Source: Anodontia alba
Taxonomy: Eukaryota; Mollusca; Bivalvia; Lucinida; Lucinidae
Length of the DNA stretch: 64,000 bases
Assembly (NCBI GenBank): GCA_964016985.1
Contig: OZ024828.1
Span: 85,514,308-85,578,307, forward strand
Reading direction: 5' to 3'
How positions within the stretch are numbered: the first letter of the stretch is position 1; each line of letters starts with the position of its first letter. Below the pieces are notes generated by a model. The model saw only the letters and a list, made by a program, of their open reading frames with translations, did not search any database and was not told where the DNA came from. This document shows positions 19,851 through 29,951 of the stretch, in pieces. The position numbers and the translations under genes are program-made.

Positions 19851-19962
19851 GCCATAATCCAAAATCATAAATCCATAAACGAATGACGAATCAGAATGTT
19901 CAGACCAACAGACATGGACCCCAGAACAAAGGGTGTAATCAGGCGTCCGCGGATAGTAAGCA
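19838..19962 (-). mobile_element. Penelope-like retroelement, short 3'-end copy
   Basis: Nearly identical to 54997-55142, the 3' end of the reverse-transcriptase element at 55-56.5 kb (shared CATAAATCCATAAACGAATG, CAGACCAACAGACATGGACC and CGTCCGCGGATAGTAAGCAT). Only the terminal ~125 bases are present, as expected for a 5'-truncated retrocopy. Confidence 0.85.
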
Positions 19963-22270
19963 TTACTTGGTCAATTTGTTTTGAAATAAACGTCAAAAAG
20001 ATTGCCTTCACCCCTCGGCCAACTGACCAGACACTTAGTAGGAAGTATCTTGGTGAAACTGTAGAACAAAAAATAGTTAAAATTGTTCTGATCGGAAACC
20101 AAAGTTGGCCTCCATCATGTCTTGACCACCATTTGAAAATATATTTTTCGCTTTTTCTCCTGAACAGAAAGGCCAATTGACTCGAAATTTGGTAGGAAGC
20201 ATCTGGGTGACTCGAAGATCAACAAGAGGGCCATCATGGCTCTATATCCCTGACCTGAATCATGTTATACATAGCTAACATTGCTAACAGGGATGCGGTT
20301 CTTAAGGTCATGGTGACCCTGACCATGACATTTTCCCTCACGGTCATCTTGCAAATCTAGTTTGGGCTTCTTCTCCTGAACAGAAAGGGCAGCTGACTCG
20401 AAATTTGGTAGGAAGCATCTGGGTGACTTCTAGATCAACAAGAGGGCCATCATGGCCCTATATCTCTGACCTGAATCATGTTATACATAGCATTGCTAAC
20501 AGGGATGCGGTTCTGAAGGTCATGGTGACCCTGTCCATGACCTTTGCCCTCAGGGTCATCTTCTGGTCAGAATAAACATCCCTACTAGGATTGAGGGTCC
20601 TAGCCCAAAGCACTGCTGAGTTATAAGCTTGTTTAATACTAGAGGTTACTGTGATCCTGACCTTTGCCATTAGGGTCATCTACTCGTCAGGACCAACATC
20701 CCATCTGTTCAAGGGTTCTAGCCTCTAGCACTGCTGAATTATTAACTTTTTAGTATTAAAGGTTATGGTGACCATGACCATAACCTTGTCCTCAGTGTCA
20801 TCTACTGGTGAGGACCAACATCTCTTCTAAGTTTGTGGGTCCTAGCCCCAAGCATTGTCAAGTTATCAAGCTTTTAAGTACTAAAGGTCCTGGTGACATT
20901 GAATTTTGCCCTCAGGATCATCTACTGGTGGGGACCAACATGTCAGTACTAAGTTTGAGGGTCCTAACCATAAGCATTGCAGAATTATAAGTCTTTTTGA
21001 TACTAAAGGTCAAGTGACCTTGACCGTTGACTTAAAGGTCACCTACTCTTCAGGCCCATCCTCCCTATTTGTTTGGTAGCCCTAGGCTTAATCATTGCCA
21101 ATGGCCTTTTGCTCTATGTAAAACAAGTGACCTTAGCTCCCATCCCCACCCCCACTCCTGGGTGGGGCCTCTTTTCACCCCAGGGTCATAATTGGAACAC
21201 TCTTATTAGAAGACATTTAGGCAATGCTACATACCAAATATCAAAGGCACTTTCAGACAAGATGATTTTTTAAGTTTTTTTCCCATATAAGCCATTTTTG
21301 GCCTCAGGGCTATAATTTGAACAAATTTGGCAGTGGTCTACTAGGTGAAGCTATGTACCAAATATCAAAGACCCAGGCCTTCTGGTTTCAGATAAGATAT
21401 TTTGAGGTTGTCTCTATATAAGTCTGTGTAAAACATGTCGGCCCCAGGGCAGGAGGGTGATAACTTGAACGATCTTGGTAGAGGTCCATTAGCTGAAGCT
21501 ATATCAGAGGCCTGAGCTTTATGTTTTCAGACAACATTTTTAAAGTTTTTCCCTGTATGGATCTCATAAAACAAGTGACCCCCGAAACGGAGCCAATTTT
21601 GAACCCAGGGCTATAATTAACAACTTTGGTAGAGGTCCATTAGATGAAGCTATAGACCAAATATCAAAGACCTGGGCCTTCTGGTTTCAGATAAGGAGAT
21701 TTGTTTCAGTTTTCAGTTAAACAAATCTATTTTAGTTCCTGTGACCTAGATATGCAATGGATCAGAACCGTTTCAACAACTTTGAAAGAGGACCAACCAA
21801 GGATCATTCCTGTTAAGTTTTGGTCAAAAGCCAATCAGTGGTTTAGGAGGAGATGTCGTTTGAAGAAACTGTTTACGGACGGACGCACGGAAATCAGTCA
21901 GTTTGTGTCTACGGAATAAATCCCATGTCTACGGAATAAATCCCATTGAAATACACTGAAGTGTCCATTATTTTAAAACACACAAGTAAACATTCGTCAG
22001 AGCGGTGGTTGGATGCAGGCACGCACGCAGGACGGACAAAATGTGCTCACAAAAACTCACCTTGTCACTATGTGACAGGTGAGCTAAAAATAGCTAAAAT
22101 ATTTTTTCGATCGGAAATCCAAGCTGGCCATCATGGCTACCATCATGAAAATCTCTCCTGAACGGAAATGACAACTGACTTGAAACTTGGTAGGAAGTAT
22201 GGGGGCAACTTGTAGATCAAAAATAGCTAAAATTGTACCGATCGGAATCCAATCATTCTGTTATGTATTT
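19963..22270 (+). mobile_element. Nested HINE-like elements (outer copy)
   Basis: Outer sequence is present at 19963-20217 and resumes at 22091-22270. Both flanks contain TCTCCTGAACAGAAA/TCTCCTGAACGGAAA, ACTTGGTAGGAAGTAT and GATCAAAAATAGCTAAAAT-like motifs also seen in the 30-31 kb element. The interruption lies inside a GATC-A-rich site. No coding sequence. Confidence 0.65.
20218..22090 (+). mobile_element. HINE-like element, inner copy, with doubled head
   Basis: Head AACAAGAGGGCCATCATGGC at 20218 and a second, almost identical head at about 20430 (AACAAGAGGGCCATCATGGC, then CCTATATCTCTGACCTGAAT). Core units of roughly 130 bp carry GGTGACCATGACCATAACC-type and ATCTACTGGTGAGGACCAAC motifs at 20560-21060. 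These are followed by units with ACCAAATATCAAAGACC (21230, 21360, 21660). The tail has the stem TGTCACTATGTGACA, then GGTGAGCTAAAAA (22064-22090). Confidence 0.7.
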
Positions 22271-22334
22271 TCTGTAAAGGTTTATACAAATAAAATAGTG
22301 TTTAAATAAAAAATAGTGCTGGTTGTCCTTGGTC

Positions 22335-22590
22335 AGATCCTATGATCAGCGTATACAGCAACATGGATGCACAGACTGATCTGAATCTATGCTGCGAGAC
22401 ATGCCATAATATACCACGCTTACCCTAAGATTTTGGAAGACAGGCTTGAACAAACAGTGTTGACCCAGATCAGATGCAGCATAATACGGCATCTGATCAA
22501 GGTTACACTGTTTGCTATTCCAGCACTTTTTAGACCCATCAACAGGTAGTAAATTGTACTTGTTATAATTTTAGGATATGTATGGTAAAG
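22335..22590. mobile_element. H2-type hairpins (one decayed, one subfamily c)
   Basis: 22335-22410 is a decayed H2 core. 22420-22590 contains AAACAGTGTTGACCCAGATC with the inverse GATCAAGGTTACACTGTTTG, and CATCAACAGGTAGTAAATTG on the right, as at 7586-7760. Confidence 0.65.
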
Positions 22591-22991
22591 AAGTAAAGAT
22601 GTCCAACTATTTGGGATAAATATGATGGTCTCTCTCATGATATGCCAGTATTGAATTTGCAATCATGTCCAACAGTGTTGCTTATTTGTTTATTCTATTA
22701 TTATCATTGTAGAATGCTAAAATAAAATAAAGTAAGTTCTATGAACCCTGGGTTCTTTTTCTTCCATGCTAATATTCCTTCAATCTGCCAGCAAGTACAC
22801 AATAAGTTAGTATAAACCAACTAGGCTTGGGAGAGAGTGTATTATAAAATAATTTATCTGCCACATTAGCAGTTTAAAATGCAAGAAAACAATTAATGTT
22901 GGCATGTCAGGGTTAAAATAATAAACTACTAGGTCATTTCAGAATGCTGACTTTTTTTCGAAATCTGGTCTTGTGGTACTGTCTGTTATAT
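22591..22991. other. AT-rich spacer, no gene seen
   Basis: No repeat of this window and no supported reading frame. AATAAAATAAAGTAAG (22722-22737) is simple A/T sequence. Confidence 0.4.
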
Positions 22992-23455
22992 TCACCCATT
23001 GTAGACTGAATGAACTCACCCACACTATATACTTGAAGATTCTAATTTCGATTTTTGGTATGTCAGGCTATGTGATTCAGTTATTCCGAGAGAAAAATAG
23101 TTGAGCTATTTGCTAACAGTGGAGACCCTGATCAGACACCGCATTCTGCGGCTTCTGATCTGGGTCTGCACTGTTTGCCAAATACCCTTTTAGGGGTCAC
23201 CCAACTACAATGGGTTAACCCATTGGGGTTAACCCATTGTAGTCGGGAGACCCGTAAAAGGGTAACTGGCAAACAGTGCAGACCCAGATCAGACGCCGCA
23301 GAATGCAGCTTTTGATCAGGGTCTCCACTGTTTGCAAATAGTTCAGCCATTTTTCTGTAGGAATATGTAAATTCCATAGCCAGCTGTACCTAAAATTGAA
23401 ATTGGACTCTTCCAATACATAAAGTGGGAGAGTCTATTCAGTCTACAATGGGTTA
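22992..23455. mobile_element. Inverted pair of H2a hairpin MITEs
   Basis: 22992-23219 is a minus-orientation copy (CACCCATTGTAGACTGAATG ... CTACAATGGGTTAACC). 23229-23455 is a plus-orientation copy (AACCCATTGTAGTCGGGAGA ... GTCTACAATGGGTTA). They meet head to head across about 10 bases. Each carries its own palindromic core, so the whole block can fold at two scales. Confidence 0.9.
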
Positions 23456-25970
23456 TGGTAAAGGTACTTGCTGTATGTTTACTGGGGTCAAAAATCAATA
23501 GAGCAAAAGTTGTCCTTCTCACATGGGGCATGCCTACTTGACCTGATATATGCCCCTACCATGGGAGTTATGGCCTGCACAAGATTTTGGCATCAGGGGA
23601 GACAAGTACATAATGGAGAAACAATGAGAGCTCTTGAACACATGCCTACTGGTCCTTATCATTGCCTCTACCCATTATCATCAAAATATTTCAAACCACA
23701 TACACAAGAATTTGGCTTAGAAATTCATTCAAGGGAGGTAACCAGAAAACAACCACAGCACAGGTTGTCCTTTTTGCACACAATATGCCTGCTGGTCCTT
23801 ATCTATGTCTCTACAAAATATTATCAAAATATTTCAAACCATTAAGAAGTCATTGAGTGCACAAGAATTTGGCTAGGGAATTTATTCAGTGGACTGTACA
23901 AGAAAAAGAGAGCCTGTCTCGGTGGCTCAGTTGGATGCGCCGTCCGACTGGAGACCAGGAGGTCGCGGGTTCAACCCCCGCCGAGGTCGGCAACATTCTT
24001 TCGTGGAGATTGATCATGAAATATTTTCTACGATCATTCTCTCCCTTCTGCTGATTCAAGAAGGGCAGTTGTCAGTTTCTGGCGAAAGAATGTGCACAAT
24101 ACTGGTTAACCGCTTAGAGGACTAAGCCTGCCCAGTAAACGTGTGGTTAGGTAAACTGACCGCGCTTGACATGACCCCAATGGGTTGACTGGGCTGTAAA
24201 ACCTCAACACAAACAAACAAGAAAAAGAACAAAGCCAGAGTTGTCCTTCTTGCATGTGACACTCCTACTTGACCTGATATATGTCACACCAAAATACTAT
24301 CAAATTATCTCAGACAGTATGGAAGTTACAGCCTGCAGAAGATTTCAGCTCCAGGGGAGATAAGTATATAACAAAAAGTGAGCGTTGTCTCTCTTGCACC
24401 TGACACGCCTACTGGTCCTTATCTATGCCTCTACCAAATATTATTAAGGTATTTCAAACCATTAAGAAGTTATAGAGTGCGGGAGAATTTGGCTTAGAAA
24501 TTCATTCAGAGGAGATAACTAGAAAAAGTACAAAGCAAGAGCTGTCATTCTTGCAAGTGACACTTCTACCTAATATATGTCTACACCAAATATCATCAAA
24601 ATTATCTCACACAGTATAGGAGTTATGGGCTGCACAAGATTTCAGCTTCAGGGGACATAACTACATAATGAACAAAATGAGAGTTGTCTCTCTTGCATGT
24701 GATATGCCTACTGGTCCTTATCTATGCCTCTACCAAATATTATTATGATATTTCAAACCATTAAGAAATAATAGTGTGCACAAGAATTTGGCTTAGAAAT
24801 TCATTCTGGGGAGATAACTAGAAAAAAGAACAAAGCAAGAGTTGTCCTTCTTGCATGCAACACACCACTTGACCTGATATATGACCCTATTTAATATTAT
24901 CAAATTATCTCAAACAGAATGGGAGTTATAGCCTGCACAAGATTTCAGTTTTATGGGGAAATAACTACATAATGAAGAAAGTGAGAGTTGTCTCTTTTGC
25001 ACACCCCCTCTAGTCCTTATCTATGCCTCTGCCAAACATTATCAAAATATTTCAAACCATTAAGAAGTTATGGAGTGCACAATAATTTGGCTCAGAAATT
25101 TGTTCAGGGGAGATAAGTAGAAAAAGAACAGAGCAAGAGTTGTCCTTCTTGCATGCAACACTTCTACTTGACCTGAAATATGTCCCTATCATATATTATC
25201 AAATTATCTCAAACAGTTTGGGAGTTATGGCCTGCACAAGATTTCAGTTTTAGGGGAGATAACTACATAACAAAGAGAGACTTGACCCTTGCACATGACA
25301 CACCCACTGGTCCTCCTATTCATCCCTACTAAATATTATCAAATTATCTCAAAAAGTATGGGAGTTACGGCCTGCACAAGATTTCGACTTCAGGGGAGGT
25401 AACTACTTAACGATTATAGTGAGAATTGTCTTTCTTGCATGCGACATACCTACTGGTCCTCCTTTTTATTCCTACCAACTACTATCAAAATATGTCTTAG
25501 AGTATCAAAGTCATGGAGCGCACAAGGATGCGTAGAGATTTCTGCTTCAGGGGAGATTACTACATTATGAAGAAAGTGAGAGTTGTCTCTCTTGCATGTG
25601 ACATGCCTACTGGTACTCTTATTCATCCCAAACAGTACGGGTTATGGCCTGCACAAGATTTCATCTTCAGAGGAGGTAACCACTTAACGAAGAAAGTGAG
25701 ACTTGTCTCTCTTGCACACAAATGCTTACTGGTCCTCCTCTTCTGCAGATTTTGGTTTCAGGGGAGATAACTACATTATGAAGATAGAGTTGTCTCTCTT
25801 GCATGCGACACCTCTACTGGTCCTCCCTTTCATTCCTACCAAATATTATGAAAATATGTCTAAGGGTATCAAAGTTATGGAGCGCACAAGGATGTGTCTA
25901 TGGACGGATGGACACCATGCTGATTGCTATATCCCCCCGAACCTATCGGTCGGGGGATAAAAAGTGTTTA
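23456..25970 (+). mobile_element. Pearl-like element, ~150-bp tandem core, 5' end missing
   Basis: About 14 units at 143-157-bp spacing, marked by GAGTTGTC(C/T)(C/T)TCTTGCA (for example near 24238, 24385, 24683, 24840, 24985 and 25138). Alternate units resemble each other more, so there is a ~300-bp higher-order period. The tail at 25905-25965 has GACGGATGGACACC, then the stem CCCCCCGAACCTATCGGTCGG(G), then GGGATAAAAAG. No AACAAG head was found at the left edge, where an H2a hairpin abuts. Confidence 0.75.
23910..24216 (+). mobile_element. tRNA-derived SINE, family S1, with target-site duplication
   Basis: The head has an A-box-like TGGCTCAGTTGGATGCG and a B-box GGTTCAACCCC, as expected of an RNA polymerase III promoter. 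The body includes GATCATGAAATATTTTC, GAAGGGCAGTTGTCAGTTTC and GGGTTGACTGGGCTGTAAA. The tail is AACACAAACAA. The 12-base target duplication ACAAGAAAAAGA lies at 23898-23909 and 24217-24228. The element interrupts a unit of the ~150-bp array. The short frames across it are not genes. Confidence 0.93.
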
Positions 25971-27045
25971 TCCTTAACTCTTTGCATGCTGGGTAATTTT
26001 GCATGCATCTAGGGGATTTTTTTTAAAATTAACTTTTACAAAAATTTGTTTCGAGTGTAACGTGTACCAGGCTACTTAGCCTTATGTGAGCACAACATGC
26101 GGTATTCCTCTTATGCTGCCTTGCATAAATGGATATATTAAATTTTCCGATGGCTATCTTGCCTTGTTGATTAGACCAATGATTAAGCAAATGATTATAT
26201 CAAAAACAACTAAATCAACAGGATCACTTAGCTATTATGTCATCATACACTGCAAACAAATAATGAATTACAGGCCAATAAGTCACAATGCTTTTAAGAC
26301 TCCCAACCTCTGTCCCGAGACCTTCCTCAGACCTTATTTATGGTCTGAGACCCAAGTGATTTCACAAGAAAAATAAATGTGCCGTGACTCAGGTATCTTA
26401 TTACAGAATAACACAAGCCTCTATGACATCACTATAGAGGTTTTCCTATGACGGCATGTCATGAGTAGGAAATAGCGTATTCTGCAATGTTGACCTAAAG
26501 TCCCAATATTTATAGTCTTGACTTCTTACGATGTGCACACCTCAACTGCATTTGGCTAACTGGTGCTCTTTCAGTTCAGTTTTCAGATTTTTAACGCTGC
26601 TAGGCAATTGAGTTACATAGAGGCAGCGCACTGGTGCACTTTTATTGACAGAGGCCTTTATATACCAGCAATCCTAAGATGCATTATAATTCCATGACTT
26701 TCCGAATACTGCCATAAACTAACGATCAGACTCGGCATGCCAATTGTAACGGAAACAGCAAGAGCGCTACTATCTAAACAACACCTGATGATTAATAATA
26801 TTTCCTTCATTCCATGTATAAGATGATGGAATGTGATACGCTCGTAATCTTTGAGGGCCAAAGCGATTATTTCGACAATAAATATTGTAAGATTGTACCT
26901 ATATGTTAATAAAATTTAAATAAATCAAATCACTCCAACCAGACGACAATTTTGACTCGATACAGTACCTTACCCAATTATTATCTTAAATGACCTTACT
27001 GACGGGCAGTCTGGAATTGAATAGAACAAAATGTTTGTATTTGTT
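25971..27045. other. Low-repeat region, no gene established
   Basis: 26298-26352 holds a repeated CGAGACCTTCCTCAGACC/GGTCTGAGACCCAAG motif. The minus frame 26658-26861 (includes SSALAVSVTIGMPSLIVSLW) is hydrophobic and open but has no start context, splice support or recognisable family. The plus frame 26086-26376 is likewise unsupported. Otherwise nothing identified. Confidence 0.35.
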
Positions 27046-27180
27046 ACACAAGAATACATCAGAGTGTCAAACAATTTGGACCCAGATCAGGCCCGACATT
27101 TTGTCGGGCCTGATCTGGGTCCAAATTGTTTGCAAAGCTTATCAGCAGACAACAAATGTCGCCATTAGCCGGGAAAGAGT
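27046..27180. mobile_element. Hairpin element with perfect 31-bp stem (H2-related)
   Basis: 27068-27132 is a perfect 31-bp inverted repeat with a 3-base loop (CAAACAATTTGGACCCAGAT is the start of the left arm). It shares ACCCAGATCAG with H2, but the loop side GGCCCGACA is new. The perfection suggests recent origin or gene conversion between the arms. Confidence 0.85.
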
Positions 27181-27301
27181 TAAATAATTCTTATCAGGAG
27201 CTATGCCATAGCTGTCTCAAAGAAAATCTTTCTGATGCTGCATCAAAGTCCAAGACTGGCCAGTCCATATGGTCCCAGTCCCATGATCGTGCAATTTAAT
27301 A

Positions 27302-27500
27302 TTAACCCTTGTCCTGCTGAACCCAGATATACCCTGCCTTTGCAAACAGTGTAGATTCAGATCAGTTGGCTTCTGAAGAAGCCAACTGATCTGGATCTGC
27401 ACTGTTTGCCATTAAAAATGTGAATTTCTATCAAAAACCTGGATCAAGCAATCTGACTGGATAGAAATTTGGGTGTGGCATCTTAATTTATCCGACTGGA
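27302..27500. mobile_element. Hairpin MITE, family H2b, copy 3 (right end decayed)
   Basis: Left TTAACCCTTGTCCTGCTGAA. The hairpin arms AGATCAGTTGGCTTCTGAAG and its inverse are nearly perfect. The right arm keeps GGTGTGGCATCTTAATTTAT, but the terminal repeat is eroded. Confidence 0.8.
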
Positions 27501-27594
27501 AATCATAGCTGAACAAGCCTGGGTCGTCACCAGTTGGTTTTTTCTCCTTGTGTCCCATCATCTCAGCATAGCATCAGTGAAGAGCAACAGTCAG

Positions 27595-27700
27595 ATGAAT
27601 ATTTTTTTTATTTCTCCACAAAAACACATGTGGGTACCCATTATAGTGAATACCCACAACATAGTTTTTGTTGAGAAATAAGAAAACATATCAATACAAT
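27595..27700. mobile_element. Hairpin MITE, family H1, short loop
   Basis: ATTTCTCCACAAAAACACAT and TTTTTGTTGAGAAATAAG pair around GTGGGTACCCATTATAGTGA. The central ~30 bases of the family palindrome are deleted. Confidence 0.75.
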
Positions 27701-27924
27701 CATGTACCTTTTCCACTGGTTAAAGCATCTTATCTACAGTTTAGTATGACCCTGGTACTTTATCATACAGAATCTAGCCAAGAAAAGCAGGAAAGAAGAT
27801 AATGGCATAAAAATCAATGTTTCTATTTCCTATCTTGGATCTTTTTCATCTTTATGAGTTAGTTATGGCTCTGAGAAGAATAAAAGAAAGCCAAAATGAG
27901 ACTGCTGACACATCAACAATTTTG

Positions 27925-28157
27925 TTAACCCTTAAACTATTGTCGTCTGCTTTGTCTTCCGCCGGTTACTTTAAAAGTCATTTCTGCAAACAGTGTGGAC
28001 CCAGATCAGACTGCTCCTTTAGGAGCAGTCTGATAAGGGTCCACACTGTTTGCCTATATGCAAAATGTAAGTTTGAAAAGTTTGCAAGAAGATGCAGCAG
28101 ATGACATAAGCAGACTACATTTTCAGATGCAGTCTTTCTTGGCGCTTTAAGGGTTAA
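27925..28157. mobile_element. Hairpin MITE, family H2d, full length
   Basis: Terminal inverted repeats TTAACCCTTAAA and TTTAAGGGTTAA. The core palindrome GCAAACAGTGTGGACCCAGA ... TCCACACTGTTTGC spans about 27987-28053. GTCGTCTGCTTTGTCTTCC and CATAAGCAGACTACATTTTC are the subterminal arms. A right-end fragment of the same subfamily lies at about 61655-61696. Confidence 0.9.
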
Positions 28158-28207
28158 TGATGCACTAGTTGTGCGCAACCCAATCAACAGCCCAATGTCA
28201 CAATAAC

Positions 28208-28480
28208 ATTTGGTTTAGTTTGGAGTTTAACAGCCTAGTCAACACTATTAAGGCCAGTTTACCTAATCACACTCTTTCCTGAGCAGAAGTACTTGTGCAC
28301 ATTCTTTCGCTAAAAAATGACAACTGCCTTTCTTGAATCAGCGGAAGGGTGAGCATGATCGTAGAAATATTTCATGATCAATCTTCACAAAAATGTTGCT
28401 GTACCCGGCGAGGATCGAACATGTGACCTCCTGATCACCAGTTGGACGTACATCTGACTGGGCCACCCAGGCTGGCCTCT
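28208..28480 (-). mobile_element. tRNA-derived SINE, family S1, minus strand
   Basis: Reverse complement matches 23910-24216 throughout: head GCCTGGGTGGCCCAGTCAGA, B-box GTTCGATCC, body GATCATGAAATATTTCTACG, GAAAGGCAGTTGTCATTTTT, tail GGCTGTTAAACTCCAAACTA. No clear target duplication was found. Confidence 0.9.
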
Positions 28481-28633
28481 TCTGCCTTTGAGAAGGTCTG
28501 GTAAAGACCTAATTTGAGGACATGCTGCTGGTATAAAACTACATTTACCCTTAAATGCAGACAGGACTGCCTGGGCAAACAGCATTCCAGTACAACAAGA
28601 AACAGAACAAGTAATCCCATCCGGACATACCCG

Positions 28634-28790
28634 TCATAGCTCTTCACAAGGTGACATTTTTCACATTTCTCCATGAAATATGTTGTGGTACTCATTAGAA
28701 GCACCCAGGTGCTTCTAATGAGTATCCACAACATATGTTTTCATGGAGAATAAAAAAAATATGTATCTAAGTGCTCCAGATAAGCAGCAT
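28634..28790. mobile_element. Hairpin MITE, family H1
   Basis: ATTTCTCCATGAAATATGTT and ACAACATATGTTTTCATGGAG arms with a short GAAGCACCCAGGTGCTTC turn. Confidence 0.85.
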
Positions 28791-28869
28791 ATTTACCCTC
28801 TTTGTACAAATTAAATTTTTTTGTGTGTATATAAAAGCGCAAAATTTTTTTTGGATACCCAATACTCAA

Positions 28870-29951
28870 TAAAATAAGAATTCCGCTGAAGTCGACGTCA
28901 CACCTGCATTTGGCAAAGTTACTGGAGAGCAAAATCTGGGTCAAGGGCTCAGGGTCATAGTGCATGCTTGAAAAGTATGTCAAAGACAATTACTATGGAA
29001 GGTTAGAAAATTGCAGCTATTACTGCTACAGAGAAATGCACTTTAATGCTACACTCGACATAAAATCATGACAATGTCATTCGAGCGGGAAATCTAGGTC
29101 AAGGGCACTGGGTCATAGTGTGCACTTGAAGAGTGTGTCGAGGACATTAACTATACAAGGTATGACATTCACAGCTATCACCGCTTCAGAGAAACACACT
29201 TAAATGCTAGAATTGACATGAAATAATGACAAAACCAGTGGGGTCCGAAATCTAGGTCAAGGGCACTGGGTCATAGTACGTGCTGGGCGAGTATGTCGAG
29301 GACAATTACTATGCAAGGTTTTATACTCAAAGCTATCACTGCTGCAGAGAATGGCACTTTAATGGTAGACGGCGTAAAATCATGACAAAGTCACTTAAGC
29401 ATGATATCTAGGTCAAGGACACTGCGTCAAAGTACATGCTCGAAGAGTATGTTGAGGACAATTACTGTTCAAGGTCTGACACTCACAGCTATCACCGCTT
29501 CAGAGAAACACACTTAAATGCTAGACTGGACATAAAATCATGACAAAGCCACTGGAGTGCGAAATCCAGGTCAAGGGTACCTGGTCATAGTGTGTGGTTG
29601 CAGATGATGTCAAGTACAATTACTATGCAAGGGTTGACCATTACAGCTATCATCGCTACGGAGAAACACACTTTAATGCTAGACTTGATGTAAAATCCTG
29701 ACAAAGTCACTTGTGTGCGAAATCTAAGTCAAGGGCACCAGGGCATAGTGCATGATTGAAGAGTACATGTACGTCAAGGACAATTTCTATGCAAGGTATG
29801 ACACTTGGATCTATCACTGCTTCAGAGAAATGCACTTTAATGCTAGACTCTATTTAAAATAATGACAAAGCCACCTGAGTGCTAAATCAAGGGCACTGGG
29901 CATGGCACCGGGTCATAGGGCCTGCTTGAAGAGTTTGTCAAGGACAATTAA
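28870..29951 (+). repeat. ~157-bp tandem repeat array, left part
   Basis: About seven units, each with TCACCGCTTCAGAGAAAC(A)C, TAAATGCTAGACT, TAAAATCATGACAAAG and TCAAGGGCACTGGGTCATAG. Unit spacing is about 157 bp. The array is interrupted at 29951 and its last unit resumes at 32521. Core of a pearl-like element whose head is not visible. Confidence 0.85.

Noticed and set aside
23857..24125. Possible tRNA gene at 23911-23990
   Set aside because: A- and B-boxes are present, but a SINE body, A-rich tail and target duplications follow, and no cloverleaf acceptor stem is apparent.
26658..26861. Hydrophobic minus-strand frame that could be a receptor exon
   Set aside because: No acceptor or donor of quality, no recognisable family, and the opposite strand is similarly uninformative.
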